Below are positions 11,789 to 21,855 of a stretch of DNA of 64,000 nucleotides, piece after piece. Position 1 is the first letter of the stretch, and every line of letters begins with the position of its first letter. Source of the stretch: Hericium rajendrae. Taxonomy: Eukaryota; Basidiomycota; Agaricomycetes; Russulales; Hericiaceae. The stretch covers positions 2,858,501 through 2,922,500 of the forward strand of contig CM065879.1 of NCBI GenBank assembly GCA_033439255.1, written 5' to 3'. Under the pieces are notes generated by a model. That model worked only from the letters and a program-made list of their open reading frames with translations. It made no database searches and was not told the DNA's origin. The position numbers and the translations under genes are program-made.

Positions 11789-12468
11789 TAGGGATGGACA
11801 CGAGTGCACTCGCAGGTGACCCGGATCCGAACCCGCGGGTAATTAACACAGCACGATGCCTGACCTGGATCTGCATGGGTTTCAGCCACCAGGTGATCCG
11901 GACCTGTGGGTCAGGTACCCGTGACATCACGGGTCACTCGCAGGTCAGTTATGTAGTGATCCTGCTATTCTTCAGTGCGACAGAACTCGATGCGCCGGTG
12001 CAGTGGAAATGGCTGTAGAACAGCGCCAGCGACGACGAGTGCACTGCAGGAGAATAGTGGCTGCCGGGCATTGCCGAGCGCCGCGTCAGAGACTAAGTAT
12101 TAGATTTTGTTATCTTAACCCTGCTACCTGAGTGACATACTGTACATTTATCACAGAACTGGCTCATGTATTCTATGTATATACATTGTCTATAGCTCCT
12201 GTCTTTCTCGTGGATTTTTTGCTATTTTATTCATTTTGTTTTGTCTCTTCGTGCATTCGGTGGCTGAAGCCCCGAGTTGACGCGTCGAGACTTACTGAGC
12301 TCCTTCTCACTCACCCTCCCTCCTTCTCCTCTCTGTTTCCTCTCTCCCTCCCATTTACTTCGTTCTCTATCAACTTTCAACATGGCTGCGGTGGATTAGC
12401 AGCAGGAGAAGGGGCTTAAGGTGAGTAAAAAAAATGGTTTACTTATCACGTTTTCGTACTAATCAAGG

Positions 12469-12493
12469 GTGTCACTCGTTTTTCGAGCGACAC
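12469..12493. repeat. Stem-loop at the head of the minisatellite inside the hAT-like element
   Basis: GTGTCACTCG (12469-12478), a five-base loop and CGAGCGACAC (12484-12493) pair with one mismatch. It is preceded by AAGGTGAGTA (12419) and CTAATCAAG (12459), the same context as the stem-loop at 2677-2710. Confidence 0.75.
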
Positions 12494-12849
12494 TCGTTCT
12501 TTCAACACCCCCTTCGCGCCCCGGTCCCCACTTTCGTGCACCGGGCCATGCACTACGCACGCCCACTGTGATGCACCGTCCGCGTGCCGTCATCAACCGT
12601 CTGCATGCCGTAGAGTCTCGTTGCCGTGGCAACGGAACTCAGATGTTTTCCATTTGTGCTCGCCAGGCCTCAAGCAACCCATCGAACCCCCTCCACACCC
12701 CTGCTGTATTGACAGCATGGTGAACGGCCCAGCCCGCAAGACCCACGCCCCCCGCGCTTCGCCTCAGTGCCACACGCTCGCGCAATGCCCGCGCGCGCGC
12801 TCTATGCATCAGAAACACGTGCGCAACCTGTGCGTGCGCACGGCCTCAA

Positions 12850-13435
12850 CAGCCCTCCGCATCCTCCGTGCCGCCTTTCCACCCTCCCTCAGCGCCTTCC
12901 GTGCTGCCTCAGCGCAATCCGTGCCACCTCAGCGCCCTCAGCGCCCTCCGCACCATGCCTCAGCGCCCTCCGCGCCACCTCAGCGCCCTCCGTGCCACCT
13001 CAGCACCCTCCGCACCATCTCAGCGCCCTCCGCACCGTGTCTGTGCGATCGGCGCCATGTCTCCGCCCTCTGCACCATGCCTCCCTGCCCTCCGCACCAC
13101 GTCTCCCCGCCCTCTGCACCACGCCTCAGCACCCTCCGCACCACGCCTCAGTGCCCTCCGCACCACGCCTCAGCGCCCTCCGCCCCATGCCTCAGCACCC
13201 TCCGTGCCACCTCAGCGCTCTCCGTGCTGCCTCAGCACCCTCCGCGCCGTCTCAGCGCCTCCGCACCGTGTCTCCGCGCTCGGCGCTGTGTCTCCGCGCT
13301 CGGCGCCACGTCTCCGCGCCCTCTGCACCATGTCTCCATGCCCTCCGTGCCACCTTCTTCTCACCTCCCTGGCGCCATGCCACGCTCTCGGCACCACATC
13401 TGCGCACTCCTCGCGCCATCCCCGCCCTCCACCTG
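12850..13435. repeat. Degenerate C-rich minisatellite, period 20 bp
   Basis: Units such as CAGCGCCCTCCGCGCCACCT (20 bp) follow one another with point changes and occasional length changes over about 580 bp. Several frames are open throughout and give Ser/Ala/Pro/Arg repeats. I treat these as non-coding because they are unit translations and lack any flanking gene structure. Confidence 0.8.
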
Positions 13436-13734
13436 ATTTGTTTTGGGCATATGTAGTTAATGTAGAATTTGTTGTAACAGTAATGATTTGGATATAATAA
13501 AGTATAATGCTACATAATGTACATGTTATAGTGATAATATACAACTGGTTAATAAATACAACAGGTAACTTGCAGGTAACTCGTGGGTCAATGCATTTCA
13601 GTAACACTTTGACCTGGATCCGGACAGGTTTGTGCCACCGGGTGATCCGGATCTGCGGGTCAGGAACCCGTGGGTAAATTTCACAGGTATACCTGTATTG
13701 ACCCGCAGGTGACTCTGACTCGTGTCCATCCCTA

Positions 13735-13742
13735 AGTTATTG
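13735..13742 (+). repeat. Target-site duplication AGTTATTG, right copy
   Basis: Identical to 11781-11788. The KDZ reading frame resumes directly after it (DGDIALIKG). Confidence 0.9.
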
Positions 13743-13984
13743 ATGGTGACATCGCACTAATCAAAGGCATTCATGCCTATGCCTCTGAGCATGCGGCCAT
13801 GTACCGCAGCCTTGCCGCGAAGTTTGCCTCGCGATGGGCAGCTGTGCAGAGCAGGGCTATGCCCGTCCTCGACAGGAGTGTGTATCTCAACTGAGATGAA
13901 GATGATGAATACGACAGTGAGCAGGCAGCTTCTGCTGTTGTTCAGATAGAGGTGGAGGTGGTAGAGCACGAGGAGGACAGCTAG

Positions 13985-14318
13985 GCAGTCACCTCAGGTG
14001 AGTGATTTTTGGCTCACTTTTAGGATGGCCAAGGCTCATGCTCCCTTAGACATTGCTTCCTCGCACCTCCTCCCTGTTCGTTCATTCTGCTATCATGTTG
14101 ACTTCCTGTGTTGCTGTCTTGTTGCTCTCGTGTGCCCTGTGCCCACTCCTGTATTCTTTCGATTGGGCCAGCTGTACTGTGTGTGTTGGAAGTAGCAAAT
14201 GCTATGTTTGTCATTTTTGTACAGTTTTAGCATCAATCTATTTTTGTCATGATTTTGCCGAAAAGCTATTTTTGCATGTAGTGTCAGACATTTAGCTAAA
14301 TCACTGATAAGCTACCAA
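13985..14318. other. 3' flank of the KDZ gene
   Basis: AT-rich sequence with no recognisable coding region. TTTAGCTAAAT palindromic words begin near 14290. The right end of the KDZ composite element should lie in or beyond this stretch, but no matching terminal repeat was found. Confidence 0.35.
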
Positions 14319-14378
14319 TGGCAAGTCATCATTCATTTAGCTAAATGACACTTTAGCTAAATGCCTAATGACTTGCCA
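14319..14378. repeat. 60 bp interrupted inverted repeat with TTTAGCTAAA cores
   Basis: TGGCAAGTCAT (14319-14329) pairs exactly with ATGACTTGCCA (14368-14378). Inside, CATTTAGCTAAA pairs with TTTAGCTAAATG around a TGACAC loop. Four unpaired bases sit symmetrically on each side. Further TTTAGCTAAAT words flank it at 14290 and 14430. Confidence 0.75.
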
Positions 14379-14454
14379 CTAGCGACTTGCTGTGCATTTA
14401 GGTATGTGTCGGGTGGCTACTACTGTACATTTAGCTAAGTGGCTACTGGGTCGA

Positions 14455-14935
14455 CTATGATAAAACATTTTTGTTGGGCCTTTATCAGAGTCACAAAAAC
14501 AAATTCCAAACAGAATGACCTCTGTACATCCTCAAACCTTGCAAATCTTTGAGCTGCTCTTTGTGATATTCTAGAGTATATTATTTGTAGATTTGTTTGA
14601 TAGATTGCTGCTATATTGTTAGCTTAACACAAACTGGTTCCTTTTTGGGCCAGACATAATATGTTCAAGTTATAGTGCAAGATTTGTTATTTAAAACATT
14701 TGCAATCCTTGATAGTGTATAAATTTATGTAAGTGTCACATTGGACTGTATACATAATCAACAGTGTCAGGCTAACAGTGTAGCAGCAATCTATCAAACA
14801 AATCTACAAATAATATATATTACTCTAGAACATCACATAGAGCAGCTCAAAGATTTACAAGGTTTGAGGATGCACAGATTTGGGATTTGTTTCTGTGACT
14901 CTGATAGAGGTCCAACAAAAATGTTTTATCAATAG
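14455..14935. mobile_element. Foldback or MITE-like element with ~175 bp inverted arms
   Basis: The left arm (about 14455-14632, starting CTATGATAAAACATTTTTG) is the reverse complement, with scattered mismatches and small gaps, of the right arm (about 14763-14935, ending TTTTATCAATAG). About 130 bp separate them. No coding capacity is present. I could not identify a clear target-site duplication, so the superfamily is undecided. Confidence 0.75.
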
Positions 14936-15498
14936 ATAAATGACTAGTGAGTTTGTGTCAAATCTGTTATAGTGCTAGCTCAAATGGATATTAAGAAGTA
15001 TGTACAAATATTTTGACTATTTAATGTGCACATATAAGCAAGCAGGGCACAGACAAGGAGTGTGTGACTGTCACTCTAGACTGACAATTCTTGTTACTTT
15101 TAACAGTCATAAATATAGTAGAGAGTCAGGACCATCAGGTGGGATGTATTGTATGGCAGATGTCTAATGGTCAGGTGGAGTGGGACCATCAGACGAGAGG
15201 TGCCAAGTCATAGAAATGTATGGTGAGGTAGATGTCCAATGGTCCAGGTGGAATGGACTGTCAGGCAGAAGGCACTGAGTCACAGAAAGGTATCATTGGA
15301 TGGTGCAGATCATGATGAAGGAAACAATGACAGTAAGTGGTATCTATGGGTAATTGAGGAGAGGGGGTCATCGTAGAAGAAAGGAAAAGAGTTAGTCCAA
15401 AATAAAGTGTATAACAGATGTAACGAAGAGCAGTCATAACAGCTAGCATACATGCCTGGATCTGCAGTAACAATGTTGCTCTCTTCCCGACTCACTAT
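14936..15498. other. Intergenic, no gene seen
   Basis: The stretch includes a locally repeated passage at about 15130-15280 in which GGACCATCAG, GTATGGTGAGGTAGATGTCCAATGG-like and GGCAGATGTCTAATGG words recur. No open frame has a recognisable domain. Confidence 0.35.
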
Positions 15499-16628
15499 CT
15501 AGGATGTTCCACTCACAGGTTCCATCCTCTTGACTGGACGGGTTTTCCTAGGGGGTGGCACGTATTCATAATTAGAGAAAAAATCTGCGAAGTACTGATA
15601 AGCTGGCTTGTCATCCCGGCCCAGAGCACGGGCATGCTTGAGCAGCTCAAGGACTGCTAAATGGCCTTTGCAGAGCTTGAATAAATCAGCGGTACGTTTC
15701 TCTTCGGCCATGCGATCATTGATGAAGTCATTTGAGACGAATAGGAGGTTTCTAACTTCCCAGCACCGGATGTCCCATGGAAGAGGCTTTGGCCACCACA
15801 ACAGAGATATGAGTGCATATGCGAGAGACTCAATGTCATCTCTATAAGATAAATCTATATTGCAATGATTCATGAGCCAATGCACAAGAATTGAGAACCG
15901 AATGAGATGAGATCAAACCGTTTGTATAGTGTGCGTGGATGCTGCGAAATACAGGAGTCCCACAGCGCTCCCTATCCTCGACGATCTGCCCTTCGTCTCC
16001 GTCGATGTGTGTAGCGTCACCTAGGTCGATGAGAAACACCTTGACGGAAGACTCATCTCGTGGGATAATGAGGATGTTTGAAGGTTTAACGTCTCGGTGC
16101 AGGATACCGTGTTCATGAAATCCTTTGAGTACCATGATCTAGAGCAGCATTTATCATAGCGTACATTGCAAACTATAGGGAAGAACTTACCAGCTCCGGC
16201 ACAACGGCCTTAAACGACAAATGAACGGCTGGTTGCCCCATGCTACGATCCTTGGACATACGATCGGCCACTTCGTGCAGACTGATAGCCGTAGGATCCA
16301 TGAGTATGTAGCTCCGGCCACTGCTGGAATCGACCCCAGAGCGCACGACTTTGACAGTACCCGCAACAGACCGGAGGTTCTTGTACGCTTGCAACTCCCG
16401 CCTGTATTCCGCCTCATGTCCGAGGTAAAAAAGCTTTAAAGCATAGGCCTTGTAGGACTTCCTACTCAAAACAAAGTAGACCTCGGCTTGATGGATGTGA
16501 GATGTGTAAAACAAAGGAAGAATTGACAGCTCACCGGAAAAGCCTGACCCTACCTTCTTGTTGAAATCTATGATAAACTTGCTCTCCAGTGAACTGACTG
16601 TGGTCGTAGAAGCCGCCGACATGGGCAA
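15499..16628 (-). CDS. Protein kinase-like protein
   Basis: This is a serine/threonine kinase fold, closest in style to casein-kinase-1-like or small divergent basidiomycete kinases. From ATG at 16628: a glycine-rich loop KKVGSGFSGEL (residues ~25-35), the VAIK-like YALKLF, then after intron 1 (16139-16190, 52 bp) the catalytic loop HRDVKPSN and a DLGDAT in place of the usual DFG. Intron 2 (15855-15918, 64 bp) joins HAHYTN to DLSYRDDIESLAYALISLLWW, the helix F region typical of CK1-type kinases. The C-terminus ends PVKRMEPVSGTS. The product is about 340 residues, normal for a bare kinase domain. It is transcribed divergently from the superoxide dismutase gene with about 220 bp between start codons. 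Substrate and pathway cannot be told. Confidence 0.85.
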
Positions 16629-16848
16629 ACGAGTACGTTGAACGAACGAGTCTGTGTGGTAGTCTCCGAGCAGACCTTACACAGAAGAAAGTCGTTCTGT
16701 GTTTAAGTCTGTGTGGCAAGTACAGGCGTTTGCAACGTTGCCCAAGTCCGTGAGCTGATGACGTCTCTGGGTCACGTGGGCGTATATGACGTTCTTTAGT
16801 CCCGAAACCCGCCTCGAGCGCTGGAATTCGCCTTGCATCTCGACCACC
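16629..16848. promoter_or_regulatory. Bidirectional intergenic promoter between kinase-like gene and SOD
   Basis: The two start codons face away from each other and are 220 bp apart, so both promoters must lie here. I see no certain TATA box. Confidence 0.4.
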
Positions 16849-17818
16849 ATGCTGTCCCTCGCTCGCTCCATTATTGCTCGTCCTGCTCTCGCCCGCACCT
16901 TCGCTGCGCCGTCGGGCATCGCATCCCTGCACACTCTGCCCGACCTGCCCTGCCCTTACAATGTGCGTCCAGACAACTCGACTCTGGAGATTCATCCGAC
17001 TCGCTGACCACCATATGTAGGCCCTCGAGCCATACATCTCCGGGCAGATCATGGAGCTTCACCACAAGAAGCACCATCAGACCTATGTGAATGGTCTCAA
17101 TGCTGCCGAGGAGTCGTATGCGAAGGCGCCGTCTGTCAAGCAGCAGATTGCCCTCCAATCTGCGCTCAAGTTCAATGGCGGCGGTGCGCAGTCTGCTCCG
17201 CTATATCTGTGGTGCGAGGCCCTGACTTATACCCAGGCCACATCAACCATTCGCTATTCTGGAAGAACCTCGCGCCTACCAGCGAGGCGGTGGAAAACTC
17301 GCTGACGGACCCCTGAAGTCCGCCATGAGCGTGATTTTGGCTCCATCGAGAACTTTAAGACCAAGTTCAATGCTTCTACCGCTGCAATCCAGGGCAGCGG
17401 ATGGGGCTGGCTCGTACGTATTTCCAGCATAATTATTTTTGGTGCAGCGCCGATATTCAGAAATTGCATAGGGCTTCAATCCGGCGACGAACAAACTCGA
17501 AATCGTCACTACTGCCAACCAAGATCCTCTGCTTTGTATGATCTTACCACTTATTTGTCGCGTTATTCGTTTCTGAAATATTCATTTAGCGCACGCTCCT
17601 ATCATCGGCGTCGATATCTGGGAGCACGTACGTCAGAATGTGCATAATGCCATGAATTTTACTGATGAATTTCATCTGGATACAGGCTTTCTACCTCCAG
17701 TACAAGAATGTCAAGCCCGACGTGAGTTTCACGGCTTAGCGAGATAAAGATGTTGCTGACTTGCGTCTTGCAGTACCTGAACGCCATTTGGAACGTGATC
17801 AACTTCAAAGAGGCCTGA
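16849..17818 (+). CDS. sod2: Mitochondrial manganese superoxide dismutase, with two apparent single-base deletions
   Basis: The enzyme converts superoxide to hydrogen peroxide and oxygen in the mitochondrial matrix. The start ATGCTGTCCCTC at 16849 gives an Arg/Ala/Ser-rich presequence ([15 protein letters not shown]). Then [11 protein letters not shown], an intron, and [27 protein letters not shown], with a metal-ligand His. After a second intron [13 protein letters not shown] holds the next His ligand, then GSGWGWL, and [31 protein letters not shown] with the Asp and His ligands of the DxWEHxxY signature. At least six introns of about 45-60 bp are needed. The frame breaks twice between LAPTSE and FGSIENF: one base is missing near 17286 (GAGGCGG) and one near 17326 (GCCATGAG). 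There are no other defects, so sequence errors are as likely as a real null allele. Confidence 0.92.
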
Positions 17819-18057
17819 GTCGCGTCTCGCAGAGGCGCAGAAGTAGATCAAGATAGGTCTTTTCAGAACATTTTGTGCGCGATATACAACATCAACCATT
17901 AGCAATACACATGTTCTCGATCACTGTTGAGGTATACGAGATGAATTAGAATCCACTTTTGCATTTGCGCGTCATCAGTGTCTTCATGACAGTAGAATGG
18001 CTTCAGCACTCTGTATGAAATTCGGAAGACAAGTTTCTAAGATGTCTACAACTAGCC
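17819..18057. other. Convergent 3' intergenic region
   Basis: This separates the 3' ends of the SOD gene (plus) and the acid phosphatase gene (minus). No structure beyond AT-rich 3' UTR-like sequence is seen. Confidence 0.4.
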
Positions 18058-19802
18058 CTATGATTCATTACACCTTGCGAATATGTTATCCGGGACCTGA
18101 GACTGCAGCAAAGCTGTAAACCGTTCCAGTGGCACCCAACGGAGCGCATCGACGGGCGTGCCTTCATGCAGGACGCGCACAAATAACGACTCTTGCGGCG
18201 TCTTCCATACCTAGAACAAGATGAAATTAGCCTGGTCTTCGCTGAACATACACCGCAAGAATCACCTCCATGACCACTTCGGACCCCATAGCAGGCCACC
18301 GCAGCGGCGCAGCCTTTCCAAGCCCGAGCCCAGACGCCAGACGTATCATAGACCCATCATGCCCGATGTAGAACCGCAGCTTGTGCGATTCCCTCCCCGC
18401 GGCGAAGTTGACCATGTTCTGCGCCAGCTCATGAACATGACGCCGAACGTCAGCTGGTTGTACTCTGTGGCGTTCTCGGCGGTGTTCCATATGTAACTGC
18501 CCGAGCATCTGCATCAGCATCCGCTCGCGTTGACGCGCAGGGGCGCTCACTTGTACTCAAAATCGCCGATGGCGTGCACCGTGTCCGCGTCCGCGGCCGA
18601 GACGCACGCGCCCATCGCGTTGCAGGGGAGCGGATGGCCGTTGCATGTCCGTGACGTGAAGGTGTCGAAGAAGTGGTCGTCTGCAAAAACGGCGTGAGCA
18701 CAGGGCGCGGGCAGAGAAGCGGCACGGACACCACGACGCCCAGTCGGCGAGGCCCGCGGTGCCCAGGGTCGCATCCAGGCGGGCTTTGAGAGCCGTGTTC
18801 TGCTGCAGGTGGTCTGTCCATGCGGGGACGGACTGGTATGCGTTTCGGATCGCGTCCGCGCCGGGACAGGCGTAGTTCGGCACGAGAGAGTCGATCTGCA
18901 TTGGTCGGAAGATGATCAGAGCAGTTGATGGAGATAAGACTTGTCGACCTACAACAGAGGGCTCCGTGTAGACGGGCCACGAACGCTGTGCAGTCGCAGG
19001 ATCCATGCCAAATAACAGGCCACTGGAAACTTGATAGGTTCGATCTGCGACAGAGGTCCGGATATGGATCTCGCTCGGATCCACCTGGTGCAAAAATCCC
19101 AATTTAGTGTGATAGACGCCCCAAAAATCCTGCAATCAGTGGTCATGAACAATATCCAGATTAGAGAAAGGACTTGGTGTACCTGTCCGTGGCGGATTGC
19201 ATCCCGCAAGCCGTCTTCGGTGAGTTGGCCTTCGTCGCACGTCCCGTTCCATATTTGACTGATGAACGGGTGCGTGGGCGGGGTATGAATGTTATGGAAA
19301 ACATTGGCCCCGCCGCCGCCATAGTTGAATTGCAGGAAGTTGGTGCAGTTCCATCCGGCCGGAGGATTTAACACATTCTCCGTTGGATACAGATTGTCGG
19401 GAGTTCGCTGTGAAGCGTGTCGCATCATGAGTTTGAGACGACAGTACAGAACAGTCGTACTTTGTGATGTCGTATCATGACATTCAAATACACGAGTTCT
19501 GAATCATGAGTCTCATTTGGTATCTCATAATGTTTTGCATTGACGTGCGGGGCGTTGCAGTAATTGTAGGTGTTCCAAGGCAGACTGGCCGGGGTCTCAG
19601 AGGAGTTGTACACTCCCGTGCCGAAAACGTCGAGGTTCGGAGTCGACGAGACGGAATTAGCTCTGCTGTGCGTGAAAGTCAAGAGAACCGACAGATAGAA
19701 CGGAACTCGACTTGGCCAGCTTTGACCACATCTCGACGAGGTAGGTAGAGGGAAGCCGAAGCAGCAACGTGTCAAGCCAACGCGTTTATATGATGGGACC
19801 AT
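18058..19802 (-). CDS. Secreted histidine acid phosphatase (histidine phosphatase superfamily, branch 2)
   Basis: The protein is a phosphomonoesterase of the lysosomal/prostatic acid phosphatase type. The active-site motif is split by an intron: VMIRHHK (ending about 19459) joins RTPDNLYP (RHxxRTP, nucleophile His). Further on, GTCDEGQLTEDGLRDAIRHGQ, DFWGVYHTKLGFL, IHIRTSVADRTYQVSSGLLFGM, SLVPNYACPGADAI and DDHFFDTFTSRTCNGHPLPC with family-like cysteines follow. The proton-donor HD is in FYIGHDGSMIRLASGLG. The last codon precedes TAG at 18058. A hydrophobic stretch VPFYLSVLLTFTHSRA upstream of NSVSSTPNLDVFGTG looks like a signal peptide. The start is uncertain: ATG 19802 is in frame, but a TATATAA-like box at about 19785-19792 would argue for a downstream start such as ATG 19731 with an extra splice. 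Confidence 0.85.
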
Positions 19803-20975
19803 GTGCCTGAAGGACAGATGGAGGGCTCGCGAAGGGCTATTGCCGCCCAAGCAGTCTACCGAAATCCTGATTTAGGTCCAGTGTAGATGGTATAGCGTAC
19901 AGGAGCGGACAAAAGTATGATCGCCTGGTGCGTTGGAAGTTCGTATGGAATTTCGACTTGTGTGGGTGCGCTTGACTTCCGCCGTTTGGCTTTGGCTTTC
20001 GGCAATAGCCGGACGCATCCCGATTGATTCCCGTTGTGGCAGGTGACGGCGCTCTGCGCCGAGCACGCCACGGCTGATATTGCTTGCTTGACACGGTAGA
20101 TGACTGCAAAAGGTTTCATACATTCAATAACCTAATGAGTTACAAGGCTTGAATATTGTGGCATTTTTAAAACCTCTCTTCTGTATCAGAGGTACGAGAT
20201 CCCGCAACATACTGTGGCCGAACCGCCCGGAGACGCCGCTTACATAAAGCACTGTTTGAGGCAACTGAGCCCGGCCGCTCTGGCCGTTTGAAGCCGTTAC
20301 TCAGACGGGATATGTTTTCCAAAGATGCGTGTTACCTGCAAGGGAATGTCTCCTTGCTATAATTCTAGTTTAAATACAAGTCGACATCCCCAAAGACTAG
20401 TCTGTGCTTCAAAGTCGAAGTTGAAAGCCAAAGTACATCGCCGAAAGCCTGATCCGCGCGCCCAAAACGGAATTTTCAACGCCGAAAGCGAAAAGTCATG
20501 CAGTTCTAGTGCTAAACCCACGCCGTCCGCGAAGTCCAAGCCTGTTTCCAAAACCCAAGTTGTCCTCCAAAGCCCAGTAATTTTGTCCGCTGCCGCCCCT
20601 CATAAGATGGACGTCAACGGACGCACGTGTCGGATGCAAAGATCTGTTTGGCACTATTTTTGACTTTCAGAGTAAATGCACGGTGACAGCAAAGTCAGTC
20701 CCATTCGAAAGATGAAGGTATACTATGGAGGTTGGCTAGAACAGAAGCCGTACGATCTGCCACAACGCAAACTATACCAGTGCTGCAGCCGAACGAGGCT
20801 TGTTCAACCGCGGGAAGTGGAAGTATCAGGGGTGAAGGCATGAACGTGCGTTATATTAGAGCTCTAATTACATCACGTCCGAAGGCAATCTAACTAAGAA
20901 TTTTCGTAAGTCCGCCGTTGAGGAAAGCATCGTGATCAAATCAACTTACAAGGGAAGTATGAGGTAATGCGTGAA
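19803..20975. other. Intergenic region without a supported gene
   Basis: Open frames of 60-110 codons occur on both strands (for example around 19856-20123 and 20325-20663), but none has a recognisable domain or splice support, and they overlap in several frames. The stretch separates two genes transcribed in the same (minus) direction. Confidence 0.4.
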
Positions 20976-21595
20976 TTAGCGAAGCTTGCTGAACAACTTC
21001 GGCGCGACGCAGTTCTATGTGAAACAATCAGACGAATGGCACCGGAAGGAGAACAAACGTCCATACATCAGCGCAATGCATCACGCTAGAAAAAGATATC
21101 AGAGGTATGCAGGAAGCATGACGGATAGAAGACTCACTGGACTAATAAGCATGTAAGCATATGCTGGTGGTCAGACGATCAAAGTTCACGGCCAAAAACT
21201 CAGGAAAACATACACCTATACATCTAAGAATCAGTGAATGCTCAAGATAATGTACAGAAGACTTACAGCTCCTCAACACAGTCCTCGCCCTTGAAGCCTT
21301 GACCGGACTGAACCTTCTCTTGGCAATGCTGGAAGTGCTCAGTAAACTTCTTGCATTTTGGTGACTCCTGGCATTCCTCGCGCAACGCGGGATGGGGCTA
21401 GTTCACCATTCATAAAAAGACGTGCTAATAAGCAACCAAATGGCAGAAACAGTAAGTGACACGTACATCCTCAGGTTCCTCCTCTTCCTCCTCCTCCGCC
21501 TGAGGGGTCTCCTCTACTTCTTCCTTGTTCTCCTCAGGCTCTTCCTGAGGTGAATCACTGTGCGCTGGCGCGAAGAAAGACGAGAAGAAAGCCAT
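20976..21595 (-). CDS. QCR6: Cytochrome bc1 complex hinge protein (subunit 6)
   Basis: This is the small acidic hinge protein of mitochondrial complex III, which helps cytochrome c dock on cytochrome c1. From ATG 21595: MAFFSSFFAPAHSDS followed by an almost uninterrupted Glu-rich stretch (residues ~16-43), as in fungal orthologues. After an intron comes HPALREECQESPKCKEFTEHFQHCQEKV with the paired cysteines, then GFKGEDCVEEL. A long intron or a missed micro-exon precedes VMHCAD, and a last intron leads to NCVAPKLFSKLR and TAA at 20976-20978. The family usually has a few more residues (FHMMHC), which is why a micro-exon between 21092 and 21265 is possible. The gene is divergent from the MYND protein with 260 bp between starts. 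Confidence 0.88.
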
Positions 21596-21855
21596 TTGAG
21601 GACGGACTCGACGCGAACTACTGGCGGGTTGCAACTTTACTGTTCGCCTCGGACTCGCGACTTTTCGGAATCGACATTTCAAGCGGAGTCCCGGAGGATA
21701 CCGCACCGTATCCGACTTCATGGCGGCCCGGCTTGGAATTGTTGTCCGTGACAACCGAGACCATCTGGGTTCACGAGAAACTTCGATTTTGTCGATTTTT
21801 CGTAGACCTTCCCGTCCATTTAGCAGGCCAGTCGCTCTCTCTCAGATTTTCTAGG

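Larger units (their letters stand above)
11789..13734. mobile_element. hAT-like non-autonomous DNA transposon inserted in the KDZ gene
   Basis: The element starts TAGGGATGGACACGAGT and ends with the exact reverse complement of those 17 bases, flanked by 8 bp copies of AGTTATTG. This combination is characteristic of hAT elements. Subterminal blocks are shared in direct orientation: 11,864-11,935 and 13,610-13,678 both read GACCTGGATC...GGTGATCCGGA.CTG.GGGTCAGG.ACCCGTG. The interior has no transposase: it holds a stem-loop (12469-12493) and a degenerate 20-bp minisatellite (about 12,850-13,430). At 1946 bp it is longer than a typical MITE, so it is best seen as an internally replaced or deleted derivative that would need an enzyme supplied in trans. 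Confidence 0.88.
8214..13984 (+). pseudogene. KDZ (Kyakuja-Dileera-Zisupton) transposase with CxC2-type cysteine cluster, interrupted
   Basis: The encoded protein is a DDE-type transposase of the KDZ superfamily. In order: an N-terminal region from ATG 8214 (MTWAKKRTYEA); a cysteine cluster CTGC...CREC...CAGC...H...PLH at about 8630-8745; an intron to EWRETQFHPIPLHTLGLRIQVGH (8808 on); HEWRFTLLL...CPACPRPG; FLYWLVLTMDANFCLKSRLR near 9480-9535 with the first catalytic Asp; FWRPNGIGDLQKGER spliced to YVNMDYV; YDLACQW with the second Asp; and GLERNWSWLNG...TKEMGPGSRRDTLDDF with the catalytic Glu. The C-terminal helical region (RALRRKFRKLW, HMPGL, EALRIEWAKLKVRAARWHEEV) follows. Damage: TGA at 10440-10442, 11235-11237 and 13892-13894, a 16 bp tandem duplication at 11682-11713 that shifts frame, and a hAT-like insertion at 11789-13734. 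Removing the insertion and one target copy rejoins HDAVI to DGDIALIKGIHAYA in frame. Confidence 0.9.

Noticed and set aside
12621-13497. Three overlapping plus-strand frames of 209-271 codons rich in Ser, Pro and Arg
   Set aside because: They are translations of the 20-bp minisatellite in all three frames. None has a unique domain.
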